From the NCBI GenBank assembly GCA_001899765.1, contig MKWM01000012.1, forward strand, positions 16,594 to 80,593: a DNA stretch of 64,000 bases, read 5' to 3'. Shown here one piece after another: positions 30,770 through 41,000 of this stretch (position 1 is its first letter; each line of letters opens with the position of its first letter). The stretch is from Thiobacillus sp. 63-78 (GTDB taxonomy: Bacteria; Pseudomonadota; Gammaproteobacteria; Burkholderiales; Thiobacillaceae). Under the pieces are notes generated by a model. It was not told where the DNA came from. It saw nothing but the letters and a program-made list of their open reading frames with translations, and searched no databases. The position numbers and the translations under genes were made by a program.

Positions 30770-31908
30770 CCAGCCTTTGTTCGCCCAACAAGTTCGCTCG
30801 GACCGGCTGTGGCCGGGGCTGCGGCAATGGTGGCGGCGACGGATACCACCTTGACCCGATCCGGCTCGTTCGGAAAACGCGGGCCGAATTCGCCTTGCAT
30901 CCACACGCAGGCCTGTGAAGGGCTACCGGCGCCGGTTGCTCCGCGAAGCACTTTCTCAAATTCTTCGAAAGCCCTCGCCGCTTCCTCCACACCCGCTGGG
31001 CCAAGGCGCTCCGTAAGCGATTCGGACTCGTCAACCGGGTTGTTTACTCTCCCACGCAACCGGGCGGGCAATGCGGCGACGATATCCAGCAGAGCGAGGT
31101 CGTCGCGCCTATCGCGTTTCTCGAAGAGCGGGGCCGCGGCGGCCATCAACAGGATCGAGGCGGGTCCGCCGCTGGGCCATCTCCAATCGCGAAACGCCTT
31201 CAAGTAACGAACCACACGACGAAACTGCTCTCCCTGGCCCTCCACTTCGCCCAGAAACCACTCCTTTACTGGTCTAGGGTCAGAGGGCATCCAGTTGCAT
31301 TCACGATGGGCCAGGAGCACCTTGTCGGCGGGCAGCGCTGTCCAAGCATCCCGCTCCGCCATGTTCACCGCTTCGGTCAGCGAGTCGTAGCCATATCGCT
31401 CCATCGAAGCCTTCGCGAGCGTGACAAATTCCTCGTCTGGAATGGCGTACAAAGGAATATCAATGTGGGCGTACCCTGCAATGACGATGCGGATGCAGGT
31501 CGACTTTTCGGTGACAAGCTTCCACCGCCTTTCCTCGACCAGCGGCTTCAAGGCTTCCTCCGCAGCGGTAAAGAACACCATCGCCGCAGTGCTTGGACGC
31601 CTCGTCTGGGAGACGAAACTCATTGGCAGATAGCAGCCATCATCGACATCGGCCTGCTGAGGGTGTCGTGCCGGAGAGTTCAGCGTTTTGTAAGCCCACG
31701 ACCCTTGCGTGAAGAAGCGCGGCTGCGGCACGTCTTCGGTGTACCCGCTTGCCCTAAGTACGCGGGGGATGCCTTTGCGCAGGCAGTCCCTGACGTCGGT
31801 GCGTGCGCTGGCAATCCAAGCGCGCTGCTCAGGCGTCAGATCCAACTCGTCGTGCATGCAGGATTCGGCATCAAGGGTTGTGAAGAAAAGCGGGCTCAGG
31901 TTCAGCAT
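30766..31908 (-). CDS. CBASS DncV-like cyclic-dinucleotide synthase (CD-NTase, clade A type)
   Basis: 380 residues. The active site reads [13 protein letters not shown] (Gly-Ser 69-70), then [11 protein letters not shown] with metal ligands Asp87 and Asp89, and Asp150 in AHIDIPLY, as in Vibrio DncV. DncV makes 3',3'-cGAMP, and CapV phospholipases respond to this, so this product is the best guess. The protein ends in glycine (RTKAG), fitting Cap2 conjugation through the C-terminus. It overlaps capV by 7 bases and cap2 by 4, a tight operon. Confidence 0.9.
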   Translation of the reverse strand: MLNLSPLFFTTLDAESCMHDELDLTPEQRAWIASARTDVRDCLRKGIPRVLRASGYTEDVPQPRFFTQGSWAYKTLNSPARHPQQADVDDGCYLPMSFVSQTRRPSTAAMVFFTAAEEALKPLVEERRWKLVTEKSTCIRIVIAGYAHIDIPLYAIPDEEFVTLAKASMERYGYDSLTEAVNMAERDAWTALPADKVLLAHRECNWMPSDPRPVKEWFLGEVEGQGEQFRRVVRYLKAFRDWRWPSGGPASILLMAAAAPLFEKRDRRDDLALLDIVAALPARLRGRVNNPVDESESLTERLGPAGVEEAARAFEEFEKVLRGATGAGSPSQACVWMQGEFGPRFPNEPDRVKVVSVAATIAAAPATAGPSELVGRTKAG

Positions 31909-32903
31909 ACGGCCTCCGGAACATTCTTGTTGGGGCCGTGATAGAAGATGGGGGCGCCGGCCTTGTGCGCTCGAAACGGTTCGAAAAGATGGTCGCCGAG
32001 CGCACGCTGCGCCGCGTGGTTGCCGCGATCCTTGAGCGTATTCGTGGCGCCAATGGAAACCCGATCCAGCGCCTTCACATCCTTGCTTTGATCCGGCGTC
32101 GCCTTGTCGTCGATCTGGAAGTAGTTATTGCCCAGCAGTTGCCGCAGCATGTAGTCCACCGACGATTCCTGGGCGGAGATCACGAGGTCGAAGAGCCCCC
32201 CTCGCCACTTGCCGAACCCACGGTCTAGGCTGGCGCCCCCGCGAACGGTCGCACCGATTGTCATCGTGCCGATGGCGAGGACCCGAACCAGCGCATCTCG
32301 TTTCGGCGCCAGGAAAGTGTTTACTTCATGCAAGCCAAACAGGCCCGGGGCATTCCCCACTAGTCCACCATCGGCGAAGACACCGCGGTTGTTGCGCGTC
32401 AGTGGAAAGTAGACGGGCGCGGCGGCAGTCGCCAACGCCACATCCACGATCTTCATACGATGATCCAACTCGAAGGAAGGGTGGTGAGGCGTCTTGAAGA
32501 ACTGCCCGCGACCTGTCGAGTAGTTGACTGCCGGCACGAGAACACGGTGCTTCAGATCGCCAATCGTGGTCTCTTGGAAGCGCTCGGTCAGAACGTCTCT
32601 CAGCCCTGCTGAGTCATGCTTTGCGGTCAACCAGAATCCGAGAAGCCGCCGCGGAAGGCTGCGGCAACCAAAAATACGGCTACCCTCGTCTTCAAACAAT
32701 GTTTTGAGTTCGTGGGCCGGAATTTCCGAAGCCAGTCCCAAAGCCAACATCCCTCCTGCCGATGTGCCGCAAATCAGATCAAAGTGCGAAGCGATAGGGC
32801 GGCCCAGCACGGCTTCAAGTTCGGCGAGAACCGTGGCGGTGTACAGGCTGCGATAACCGCCACCTGACAGGGCGAGCACATGGTAGGTAGGGATGCCCGT
32901 CAT
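31902..32903 (-). CDS. capV: CBASS effector CapV, patatin-like phospholipase
   Basis: 333 residues. The oxyanion loop GGGYR (residues 14-18), nucleophile elbow GTSAG with Ser48 and the DGG catalytic Asp178 make a complete Ser-Asp dyad. In CBASS the cyclic dinucleotide switches on CapV, which degrades membrane phospholipids and kills the infected cell. No signal peptide. It starts 6 bases after the DUF2188 gene and overlaps the synthase gene, so all are co-transcribed. Confidence 0.92.
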   Translation of the reverse strand: MTGIPTYHVLALSGGGYRSLYTATVLAELEAVLGRPIASHFDLICGTSAGGMLALGLASEIPAHELKTLFEDEGSRIFGCRSLPRRLLGFWLTAKHDSAGLRDVLTERFQETTIGDLKHRVLVPAVNYSTGRGQFFKTPHHPSFELDHRMKIVDVALATAAAPVYFPLTRNNRGVFADGGLVGNAPGLFGLHEVNTFLAPKRDALVRVLAIGTMTIGATVRGGASLDRGFGKWRGGLFDLVISAQESSVDYMLRQLLGNNYFQIDDKATPDQSKDVKALDRVSIGATNTLKDRGNHAAQRALGDHLFEPFRAHKAGAPIFYHGPNKNVPEAVC

Positions 32904-32909
32904 GGCACC

Positions 32910-33134
32910 TCACCCCTTCGGCGGGAAGGAATCGTGGCCGTGACTGTCCTTATCACGGATACGGCCATCCGGACGGTGGATGACGAGCTCGGACTGCTGG
33001 TTGCGTGCGATATCCCTGGCTACGTCAATAGCCTGTTGCTGCGTGTCGTGCACGGAGGTTGCCCGCTGATTGCCTTCTCCCTTGACGGCCCAACCGTTCT
33101 GATGAGGGACAACATGCTGATTCTTGCCTGCCAT
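32910..33134 (-). CDS. DUF2188 protein, first gene of the CBASS operon
   Basis: 74 residues, DUF2188 type: GKNQHVVPHQNGWAVKGEGN, then RATSVHDTQQQAIDVARDIARNQ and HRPDGRIRDKDSHGHDSFPP. A good ribosome site (AGGAG, about 9 bases upstream) precedes the ATG at 33134. Only 6 bases separate it from capV, so it shares the CBASS promoter. The family function is unknown; it is not a standard CBASS component, and its position here makes it a candidate accessory or a passenger. Confidence 0.8.
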   Translation of the reverse strand: MAGKNQHVVPHQNGWAVKGEGNQRATSVHDTQQQAIDVARDIARNQQSELVIHRPDGRIRDKDSHGHDSFPPKG

Positions 33135-33214
33135 GATGGATCTCCTACAGTGGAACTATCGAAATCCCAACCGTTCGGCTGGGTTGTCAATGGCCGCCCG
33201 CTATAGCACAATTC

Positions 33215-33232
33215 GTTGCTCGCGCAGACAAC
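33215..33232. promoter_or_regulatory. Candidate CapH operator 1 (GTTGCT-N6-GACAAC)
   Basis: An 18-bp imperfect inverted repeat with the same layout as the site at 33281-33298. On the minus strand it overlaps a TTGTCT that could be the CBASS -35 element, with a TGCTAT-type -10 about 17 bases further. A third lone half-site GTTGTC lies at 33183-33188. Confidence 0.5.
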
Positions 33233-33280
33233 AGGATGGCCAAGCCAATACAACTTGGAACAGGCGTGAAACCTGTATCC

Positions 33281-33298
33281 GTTGTCTGGCTGGACAAC
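33281..33298. promoter_or_regulatory. Candidate CapH operator 2 (GTTGTC-N6-GACAAC)
   Basis: A perfect 6-bp inverted repeat around six bases, 66 bases from operator 1 and about 120 bases upstream of the helix-turn-helix gene. Two sites with the same arms and spacing in a divergent intergenic region suggest dimer binding by the neighbouring HTH protein, repressing both directions. Confidence 0.55.
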
Positions 33299-33419
33299 AA
33301 TGTATCAAAGCAATTGTGCCCGTGCAACTCCGGCGTGCGTGCGCCTTTGAACAACTACCGAATGTGGGGAGCAACAGAGGGCTTGGCCTGTCTTCCCGCA
33401 ACCGCAAGGATCAGAACTT

Positions 33420-33806
33420 ATGCCGCAAACAGGCCTAGGCGTCGCCCTTAAGACGTTACGCGAACGTAGAACCCTTTCCCTGCGTGAAATCGGCCAGCTG
33501 TCGTCGGTTGATCATGCTTACGTCCACCGCCTCGAAACCGGCGAGAAGACAAACCCATCTCGAGACTTGGTTGAGAAGCTGCTGAAGGTTCTAAAGCCGG
33601 GAGAAAGAGACACAGCACTTGTGATGTGGCTGGTTGACCACGCGGAGGCAGATCCCAGCCTTGTTGAATTCGTGCTACAAGATCCCTCGGTCAGCATCGA
33701 TATTTTTACGGCCGCAGCTGGAGTGAGGCATCGAGGAAATGCCAGGCCTAACCCCGCCACGCTAATTGCCCGAATCAAGAAGGCCTTCGACGAAGAGGAC
33801 GACTGA
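33420..33806 (+). CDS. XRE-family HTH regulator, CapH-like
   Basis: 128 residues. An N-terminal helix-turn-helix (LKTLRERRTLSLREIGQLSS, then DHAYVHRLETGEKTNPS) precedes a helical region that may dimerise. It is divergent from the CBASS operon across a 285-bp region with two matching operators, and is followed after two bases by an ImmA/IrrE metallopeptidase gene. This is the arrangement of the CBASS control pair CapH (repressor) and CapP (protease that cleaves it on DNA damage). The CapH assignment rests on context plus domain type, not on a sequence search. Confidence 0.75.
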   Translation: MPQTGLGVALKTLRERRTLSLREIGQLSSVDHAYVHRLETGEKTNPSRDLVEKLLKVLKPGERDTALVMWLVDHAEADPSLVEFVLQDPSVSIDIFTAAAGVRHRGNARPNPATLIARIKKAFDEEDD

Positions 33807-33808
33807 AC

Positions 33809-34678
33809 ATGGATGAGGCGGATGTCAGGCAGAAAGCACGAGCCTTTGTTGCGAAAGTCGATGTTTCGGACATCCGGGAAGACTTGTCCCCCTATGTGAC
33901 GGCCGCTAACGCGAAGGTCAAGAAGGAGGAGCTTGGTGAAGGGGAGTCTGGCTATACCGTTACGAAACCGAACGGTAAGCACATCATCACAGTGAACTCC
34001 TTGGAAACTGACGAGCGCCAGCGCTTCACTGTCTGCCACGAAATAGCGCATATCGTGCTTGGTTTGGAATCAAGCCACGAGGAAGTCCCTTCGTGGTTCT
34101 ATGCAAAACGCCATCCAAATGAGATCGCCTGCGACACGTTTGCGGCTGAACTGCTGATGCCTTATCAACAGTGGCTCGCCGCTGCACCCAAAGAAGAGCC
34201 CTCCCCGGAGCTTATCCAGCACATGGCCGATTTGTTCGGCACATCATTTCCCGCAGCGGCGTCAAGGTTCGCCAGCCTCACTGATATGCCGTGTGCATTC
34301 GTCACCATGGAGCGCGGTGCGGTACGGTATGCCGCGCGCTCCACCTCCTTGCGGCAAGCGGGGGGCTGGATACCTCCTAGGTCCGTAATCCCAGCAGGTT
34401 CCGTGGCTCACCGAATCTGGTCTTCAGGAAAGAATGCTACCGAAATAGGGGAAGTTTCACAGGACATCTGGTTCGACAACTGGGAAAAAGGCCTTGACCT
34501 CTGGGAGCTCTCAAGACACTACCTGCGCACCGACACCACCATCTCTCTGCTGTGGTTCGACAGTGACGATTTGCCGGCGGTGGAGGTAAACCGCTTCGGC
34601 GCACGTGTTGAAGACGGTGGGGGCTTGGCTGAACTAACGGGAGAACTTCCATGGCCGGGACGGAGCAGGCGCCGCTAG
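33809..34678 (+). CDS. ImmA/IrrE-family metallopeptidase, CapP-like
   Basis: 289 residues. The zinc site HEIAH (His77, Glu78, His81) is followed by NEIACDTFAAELLMP, which supplies the third ligand region; this is the COG2856/ImmA signature. The C-terminal ~120 residues form a further domain, as in CapP, where a C-terminal sensor domain detects single-stranded DNA. Only two bases separate it from the HTH gene, so they are co-translated. Likely role: cleave the HTH repressor and release CBASS expression. A general phage-type ImmA is the alternative. Confidence 0.78.
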   Translation: MDEADVRQKARAFVAKVDVSDIREDLSPYVTAANAKVKKEELGEGESGYTVTKPNGKHIITVNSLETDERQRFTVCHEIAHIVLGLESSHEEVPSWFYAKRHPNEIACDTFAAELLMPYQQWLAAAPKEEPSPELIQHMADLFGTSFPAAASRFASLTDMPCAFVTMERGAVRYAARSTSLRQAGGWIPPRSVIPAGSVAHRIWSSGKNATEIGEVSQDIWFDNWEKGLDLWELSRHYLRTDTTISLLWFDSDDLPAVEVNRFGARVEDGGGLAELTGELPWPGRSRRR

Positions 34679-34975
34679 AGAGCCAACACGGCCTCGACGA
34701 CAAAGAGTTCTTCCTTATACGACTAACCACTCAGCCAGCGCTCAAATTTGAATCGCCCCAGACGCGTAGACACTAACGGTCGCTGTCCAGCCCTGAGCCG
34801 TCGCATGGTGAAGCACACAAGAATGTCGCCTTTGGCCGACATGCAGCCCACTCGAACAAAGCTCCACCATCCCGTCTTGGCCCGAGCAGTCGCACGATGT
34901 CGGCTTGGAATGCCCACGGAACGCGGTGGGGCAAACCACTGGTAACAGTATCAGTTGGTCAGGGTTTTGTTATTA
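34679..34975. other. Intergenic gap, nothing recognised
   Basis: About 300 bases between the metallopeptidase gene and the operator region of the WYL regulator. Short open frames on both strands lack recognisable features. The GC content falls sharply towards its right end. Confidence 0.4.
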
Positions 34976-35016
34976 ATGTTATAAGAATTTATATGTTATA
35001 TTTTTCTATAACATAT
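34976..35016. promoter_or_regulatory. AT-rich operator of the WYL/Wadjet operon
   Basis: ATATGTTATA (34991-35000) and TATAACATAT (35007-35016) form a perfect 10-bp inverted repeat around TTTTTC. A further ATGTTATA half-site at 34976-34983 lies 17 bases from the one inside the left arm. The right arm overlaps the first ATG of the WYL gene, so binding would block its own expression. CapW/BrxR-type WYL regulators repress from such inverted repeats. Confidence 0.65.
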
Positions 35017-35890
35017 GAAGACCCACTACATGGACCAACGGAACGACAGCCCGCAACAACGCCTCACCCTTCTGGAGCTTTTGCTGGTTTGGGAAGGACG
35101 CATCTACCGTTCTCGGGTATGCGAGTTGTTCGGTATTGGTTTGCCACGGGCCAGCCAGTGGATCAAGGAAATCCGCGACCTGAACCCTACCTGGATGCAA
35201 TGGGACAGCAAGTACAGGAGCTACTTCGCTACGTCAGATTTCTACAAGCGGTACGCCAAGGCCTCTCAGGCAGATATTTCCGAATCACTTTCCCGCTACC
35301 TGTCCATGGTCGGGCTTCCTTATGCGTCGGCCATGGAAAATAGCGACTCGGTGGCCTGGTCGGCGACGCCGAGCATCACCGCCCCGAAGCCGAAGATATT
35401 CGCCAGCCTCGGCAACGCGATCAGGCAGGGAAAGTCGGTCGAAATCGAATACATGTCGATGAGCGAGCCAGCCCCGCATCGCCGCACGATCTTTCCACAC
35501 AGCCTGGTTCTGGCCGGCCACAGGTGGCATGTGCGCGCGTTCAGCGAGACCCATCAGGAATTTCGGGATTACGCGCTGGGGCGAATCATCGAGGTGAAGC
35601 CTTTGGCGCGCCTCGCGGATCGCGCCCGTTTCGATGACCCCGACTGGAACACCAAGGTCAAGGTTCGCCTGGTCGCCCACCCTAAGCTTTCGCCAGCACA
35701 GGCCCGCGTGATCCAGGCCGAATATTTCAACGGGACGGCAAGCCGCGTGGAAACCTGCCGCGCGGCACTGGTCCCCTATTTCATCCAGGGCATCCATGCT
35801 GCGATGGACACGCAGACGCAGCATCCCCCCGAATATCTGATCGCCGTAGAAAACGCACGAGAGGTGTCCAAGTGGCTGTTCAACCGCTAG
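35015..35890 (+). CDS. WYL-domain transcriptional regulator (CapW/BrxR type)
   Basis: 291 residues from the ATG at 35015; the ATG at 35030 (MDQRND) is an alternative and would clear the operator. An N-terminal winged helix (LLELLLVWEGRIYRSRVCEL) is followed by a WYL domain (IEYMSMSEPAPHRRTIFPHSL, with HVRAFSETHQEFRDY) and a C-terminal extension. These defence-island repressors are thought to be relieved by an infection-derived ligand bound in the WYL fold. Its end overlaps the jetA GTG by 19 bases, so it controls and is co-translated with Wadjet. Confidence 0.85.
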   Translation: MKTHYMDQRNDSPQQRLTLLELLLVWEGRIYRSRVCELFGIGLPRASQWIKEIRDLNPTWMQWDSKYRSYFATSDFYKRYAKASQADISESLSRYLSMVGLPYASAMENSDSVAWSATPSITAPKPKIFASLGNAIRQGKSVEIEYMSMSEPAPHRRTIFPHSLVLAGHRWHVRAFSETHQEFRDYALGRIIEVKPLARLADRARFDDPDWNTKVKVRLVAHPKLSPAQARVIQAEYFNGTASRVETCRAALVPYFIQGIHAAMDTQTQHPPEYLIAVENAREVSKWLFNR

Positions 35891-37344
35891 GAGTCGGCGG
35901 CGCAGCCTCCCTCCTGTTCACGCGGCTGCCCGAGCGGCTGTTTGCACCGCTGGCCTCGCCCAACAAGCAGACCTACTGGGGCATCCTGTGCGCGCTGTAC
36001 GACAGGCGCTTCGGCCCGGATGCCCCCTTGCCGCCCAGCCACGGATTCACGACCCGAGACATCACGCAGGACATCGAAGGTGAACTCGTCATCCACGATT
36101 CCTGGATTGACGAGGATGGCGCCATGCCCGAAACACCCCTCAACATCCGCGCCATCACCATCTTCAACAGGCTGCATGATTGCGGATGGCTGCGGCTGGA
36201 CCGCCATGGCGTCGATAAGCGGGTATCCATGACCCCAGTGGTCAACCAGTTCCTGGGACAGCTCATCAATTTCGCGGAAACAGGACCGATCTACGTCGCG
36301 GGCAAGGTTCGATCCATCGAAGCCAACCTCAAGCTGGTGATGGAAGGAGCCGGCGGCGACTCACTGTCGGAAGCAGCAGACCAGGCACGAAACCTGATCG
36401 AACACATCCGTAATACCGGCACGAACGTGCGCGACCTGATGAGCGCGCTTGGGACCGAAGAAACCACCGCCCAGTATGTCCGCGGGTTCTTCAGCGGGTT
36501 CATCGAGCAGGTGTTCATCGGTGACTACAAGGAACTCAGGACGCGCGAGCACCCGCTGTCGCGGCGCCCGCAGATCCTTCACTGGGCCGACGAACTGCAT
36601 GGTAACGATCAAAATCGCGAGCGCCTGATTGCCTGGTATGAAGCGCGTCGCTTCCCGGGTGACCGGGCCCGCGCCGAACGCATGTTCGAACGAGACGTGC
36701 AGAAGCTGCGCGACCTCCAGCGGATCGACGATTACCTGGAGCGCTTGGACGACGAAATCCGCCGGGCAAACCGCCGCGCACTGGCCTATCTGGATTATCG
36801 GTTGCGCTCCCTTCGCCCCATCGACGAGGTTGTCGACGTGGCGATTGCCCGGATCCTGGACAGCGGAACGGACGTTCACGATACCCCTTTCCCGCCGGGC
36901 GACCTAGTCAGCCCAGTCAACCTTGCCGAACCTCGTCGGCAGGAGACGCGGGAGAAAGCCACACAGCTGCGGGAGACCATTCCGACCGACGAAGATCTCG
37001 CGCGGGCGAAGCTCCGGGCACTCGCACGCAATGTCCGAATGGTGAATGTCCCGAAGCTCGTCGAATTCGTGTCGCGTCAGCTGTTAGGCCGTCCTGCCGT
37101 CGCCAGCGAAGACCTTCAGATCAACAGCATCGCGGACGTGCGTGCCTATCAGACCCTGCTGGTGCTCGGCGCCGCCATGGACAGCGGATCGCCTGATCTG
37201 CAGCGGGAGGCATTGGCCATGATGCGAGGCTTCCGGGTCCGCCGTACCGGCGACAAGGAAGTGGAAAACAAATGGATCACCGGTGTACCGTTCCGGATCG
37301 AGAAAGCGAAACGGCCGGCAGCTGCAAAAGGAGGGACGACATGA
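35872..37344 (+). CDS. jetA: Wadjet protein JetA
   Basis: 490 residues starting at GTG. FTRLPERLFAPLASPNKQTYWGILCALYDRRFGPDA is the typical JetA opening; the rest is helical, with a winged-helix-like part at about 55-140, and corresponds to a kleisin (MukF-like) subunit. It bridges the SMC-like JetC heads and recruits JetB. First gene of a complete jetABCD set. The end overlaps jetB as ATGA, with AAAGGAGGG as a strong ribosome site. Confidence 0.88.
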   Translation: MAVQPLGVGGAASLLFTRLPERLFAPLASPNKQTYWGILCALYDRRFGPDAPLPPSHGFTTRDITQDIEGELVIHDSWIDEDGAMPETPLNIRAITIFNRLHDCGWLRLDRHGVDKRVSMTPVVNQFLGQLINFAETGPIYVAGKVRSIEANLKLVMEGAGGDSLSEAADQARNLIEHIRNTGTNVRDLMSALGTEETTAQYVRGFFSGFIEQVFIGDYKELRTREHPLSRRPQILHWADELHGNDQNRERLIAWYEARRFPGDRARAERMFERDVQKLRDLQRIDDYLERLDDEIRRANRRALAYLDYRLRSLRPIDEVVDVAIARILDSGTDVHDTPFPPGDLVSPVNLAEPRRQETREKATQLRETIPTDEDLARAKLRALARNVRMVNVPKLVEFVSRQLLGRPAVASEDLQINSIADVRAYQTLLVLGAAMDSGSPDLQREALAMMRGFRVRRTGDKEVENKWITGVPFRIEKAKRPAAAKGGTT

Positions 37345-38021
37345 GCCAGTATTGGGAAGGCATCGCTGCGAAGACCGACAGACAGTACGTGGCCGATGAA
37401 TTCGAGTCGACCGCCAGCAGGCTGCTCGCGGAACAGGTTCTCTATTACGCAGACCGGCACAGCCGCATGGCTTATGGGATGGTTGAACGCTTCGAGCACG
37501 AATACAAGCACGTCCTCTCCCAGGTTGGCGTCGGCCTGACCGTGAACCGGCAGCTTCGCTATGCGTGCGCGATTCCGGATAGTGGCCGGGCGGGCACGGC
37601 CAATACCGCCCAGACGCTGCTCGCGCTCGTGTTGAGGAAGATCTACGACGAACAGGCCCGGACCGGGCAGCTGAACGATGACGGCGAAGTGATCTGCGAT
37701 GCGGTCGAGCTCGAGGAAAAGTATCGCCTGTCCACGGCGGGCAAGCGCGAGCTGCCCGGACGTGGCGAACTCGACAGCCTTGTCCGGACGCTCAAACGCT
37801 GGGGCATCGTGCGCAAGGTAGAGGAACATGAATTGCCCGATTCCGCCGCCAGCGACATGCAGCCCTACGTGCTGGCGATCCGTCCCGCCATCGTGGATCT
37901 GCTGGGTGAGACAGCGATCACCAGGCTGGCCCAGTTCACACAGTCCTACGAGCCCGCATCGGACGCGCTCGAGGACGGCGACGGTCAAGGACCGGCGCAG
38001 GCTGAGGAAGAGGAAGCATGA
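37341..38021 (+). CDS. jetB: Wadjet protein JetB (DUF4194)
   Basis: 226 residues. The FESTASRLLAEQVLYYAD, then FEHEYKHVLSQVGVGLTVN and LLALVLRKIYDEQ segments match DUF4194, the MukE-like winged-helix subunit (JetB). The C-terminal ~25 residues are acidic and probably disordered. It binds JetA in the SMC complex. Both ends overlap neighbours by four bases. Confidence 0.88.
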   Translation: MSQYWEGIAAKTDRQYVADEFESTASRLLAEQVLYYADRHSRMAYGMVERFEHEYKHVLSQVGVGLTVNRQLRYACAIPDSGRAGTANTAQTLLALVLRKIYDEQARTGQLNDDGEVICDAVELEEKYRLSTAGKRELPGRGELDSLVRTLKRWGIVRKVEEHELPDSAASDMQPYVLAIRPAIVDLLGETAITRLAQFTQSYEPASDALEDGDGQGPAQAEEEEA

Positions 38022-41000
38022 AATATCTGGAAAGTATCAACTTGGTGCAGTTCTTTCTGTATGAACGAGAGCACATCCGCGTTACCGAGATCACCGGTCT
38101 CTTCGGGGCAAACGGCAGCGGCAAGAGCTCGTTCCTCGACGCCGTCCAGATCGCCATGTTTGGCGCCAACAGCCGCCTCATGGCTCTGAACGCCCAGGCG
38201 GACGAGAACAAGACCACACGGTCGATTCGGAGCTATTGCCTTGGCCAGTACGGGGATACGCCCGATGATCGGGTACGGCCGAATTCAAACACCTACATCA
38301 CGCTCGTCTGGCGCGACTCGGAGACCAACAAGCCCGTCTCCATGGGGGTGTGCATCTACGCCTCCAAGGATCGCGAGCAGCACGACGTGCTGGGCCGTTA
38401 TCTGCTGCCGGACGTCGAACTGACGCTGGGAGATCACCTCGAAACGGTCGATGGCAAGGAAAAGCCGCGAGAATGGGCCGCCTTCAAGCAGCAGCTGATG
38501 CAGCGGTCCAAAGTGTCCGGCGATGAATGCCTGTTTCAGGAGGCGGAACGGTACATCCGCGCCTGCCTACTCGAATTGCGCGGATCCGGTGGTACGCCGT
38601 CCTACGATGCATTTGTCCGCGCTTTCCGGTTTGCGCTGCGTATGCGCTTCGACAAGACTGTGGACGAGATCGTGCGCAACGACGTGCTCGAGTCCCGGCC
38701 GACGAACATCAAGAAATTCAAGGACGTCACCGATTCTTTCCGGCGCCTGGCCGAGATGGTGGCCCATGTCGAGAAAAAGATCGTCGACGGCACTGCGGTA
38801 CACGATGCCTTTGACAACGCGGCCAAGGCGTCGAGAAAAGCCGTCACCTGGAAGGCGCTTGGGCTGGACGCGGCGCGCGAACATGCCAACCAGGCCAAGG
38901 AGCAATGCGAGCACGCCCAGCAGGAGGCCCAGGAAGCGTTTGAGACCGCTGACAAGACATTACGTGACTTGAAGGAAAAACAAGGTGCCGCCGAAGAGAA
39001 AGCGGCGCACTACCGTGGGCTACGCGAACAGCATGGCTCGCATGCCGATTACGCCGGTCTGGAAAGCCAGATCATCGAACATCGCAACAGGGCAGCGCGC
39101 AATACAAAGGGCATCTCGGATCAACTGTCTCAATTTCGCTTGCTCCTGAAAAAAGCTGCGGACGCCGGCGTACTGAAGGAAGAGATCACGCGCACCCTGC
39201 TCGACGAATCGCAGCGGTTGGCATCTTTGCTGGAACAGTTCGATCAAGCCGACTGGGCAGCGATCGACGGGCACCTTGGAACCGCGGTCGAGGCTGCGCA
39301 AAATGCCCTGCGGGTACTGACCGACATCACCAGCACCCTGAATGCGCAACTGGAAACGGCCAATGGCGAACTCCAGCTCGCCAAAGAATCCCTCGCCCGG
39401 GTCAAACAAGGGAAGGCGCCGCTCAGCCAGAACGTCGAAACCCTGATGCGCGAGCTGCGGGATGAAGGCATCAATCCGGTTGCGGTATGCGATGTCGTCC
39501 GGATCACAAAAAAGGAATGGCAGCCGGCAATCGAGGCCTACCTGGCTGGCAACCTGCAGGCGCTGCTCGTACGGGAACATGAAGAGCGGCGGGCTTTCGA
39601 GGTCTACTGCGGCCTCCCGGAAAAGCGTGTCGTCTACGGCGCCAAAATCGTCATGGAAAGCCGGCAGCAGGTCGGCCGGCATCCGGAGCCCGGCTCCGTC
39701 GCCGAACTGATCGAAGGAACCGATCCGGCGGCCGAGGCCTATCTGCGCGGGCTCTTCGGCGACATGGTGTGCGCCACGACCACCGCTCAGGCCATGGAGC
39801 GCGGCAAACGCACCCTGACGCAGGACGGCATGCTGGTCGGCAAGGGCACCATCGAACGCCTGAAGCCCGTCATCGAGGGGGATCTTCGTATCGGGCGCGA
39901 TGGCGGCGGCCAGCACCTTCAAGCGGCCGAAGCACGGCACACCGCCTGCGCAAAGGAGGTGTCGAGGCTCGCGGCGGAGAAACAGAAGCTCGCAGCGCTT
40001 GCATCGGTATTGCACAACATCCCGCCGGAAGATCAGGCCCGGATGTACCTGAAGCGCTTCTGGGACGAAGCGGATTCCGCTGAATCCAATGTCTCCGCAC
40101 TCCAAAGCAAGCTGCAGGGCGCAGCAGACAAGGAATACGTGGCGCTTGGCGAGCAGGAAAAGCAGTGGTCTGACGAAGCCAAAAAACTGGGTGAGGCGGT
40201 CACTGACGCCAGCGGCAAGCGTGGCATTGCCGAGAACGCAATGAGCGAGCGTCAAAAGGATGTTGAGGCAGCCGCTGCCAAGCTTACGACTGCCAGCGAG
40301 GCCGCGGAGGAAGCCCGCCAGGATCCGGAGTACGACGCCGATTACGCGTCGCCCCATTGGGACGTCGTTCTGGAGAAGCACGGCGATAGCTACGAGGCCA
40401 TGGCCACCTATTGCGAAACGAAAAGAGGCGAAGCTCTGCGTGAGGTAACACGCGAAGTCACCAAGGGCAGCAATCTGCTCGGCGACTTCGTGTCGAAATA
40501 CCGTGAGCAGGCTAGCGAAGCAGTGGTGGAAGACTGGCGCAAGGGGCAAGCCTGGATAGCCGACATCCTCAAGCGTCTGCAGGACACCGAGCTGCTCGAC
40601 TTCAAGGCGCAGATGGAGAACGCCTACAAGGTTTCGCAGGAGACCTTCAGGAATGACGTTGCCCTGGCGTTGAGCCAGAGCATCGACGCGCTGGACATGA
40701 CCATGGATCAGCTGAACCGGGTGTTGAAGAACTGCCCCGCCTTCACCAACGGCGAGCGCTACCAGTTCAAACGTGTCGTCCGCCTCCACTTCAAGCAGCT
40801 GCTCGACTTCGTCAAGAACATCGCCTCGTTCGGTCCGCAGGAAGACTTGCTCGGCGGCGCCGGCGAGATCCCCGCTCAGTTCAAGGAACTGCTGGAGGAC
40901 AAGATTGCGCCGGGAGCTGGCAGCGTCAAGAGCCCGCTCGATGATTACCGCGAGTTCTACGAATTCGACGTCGAGATCATTCGGGATGACCCGCTGACGG

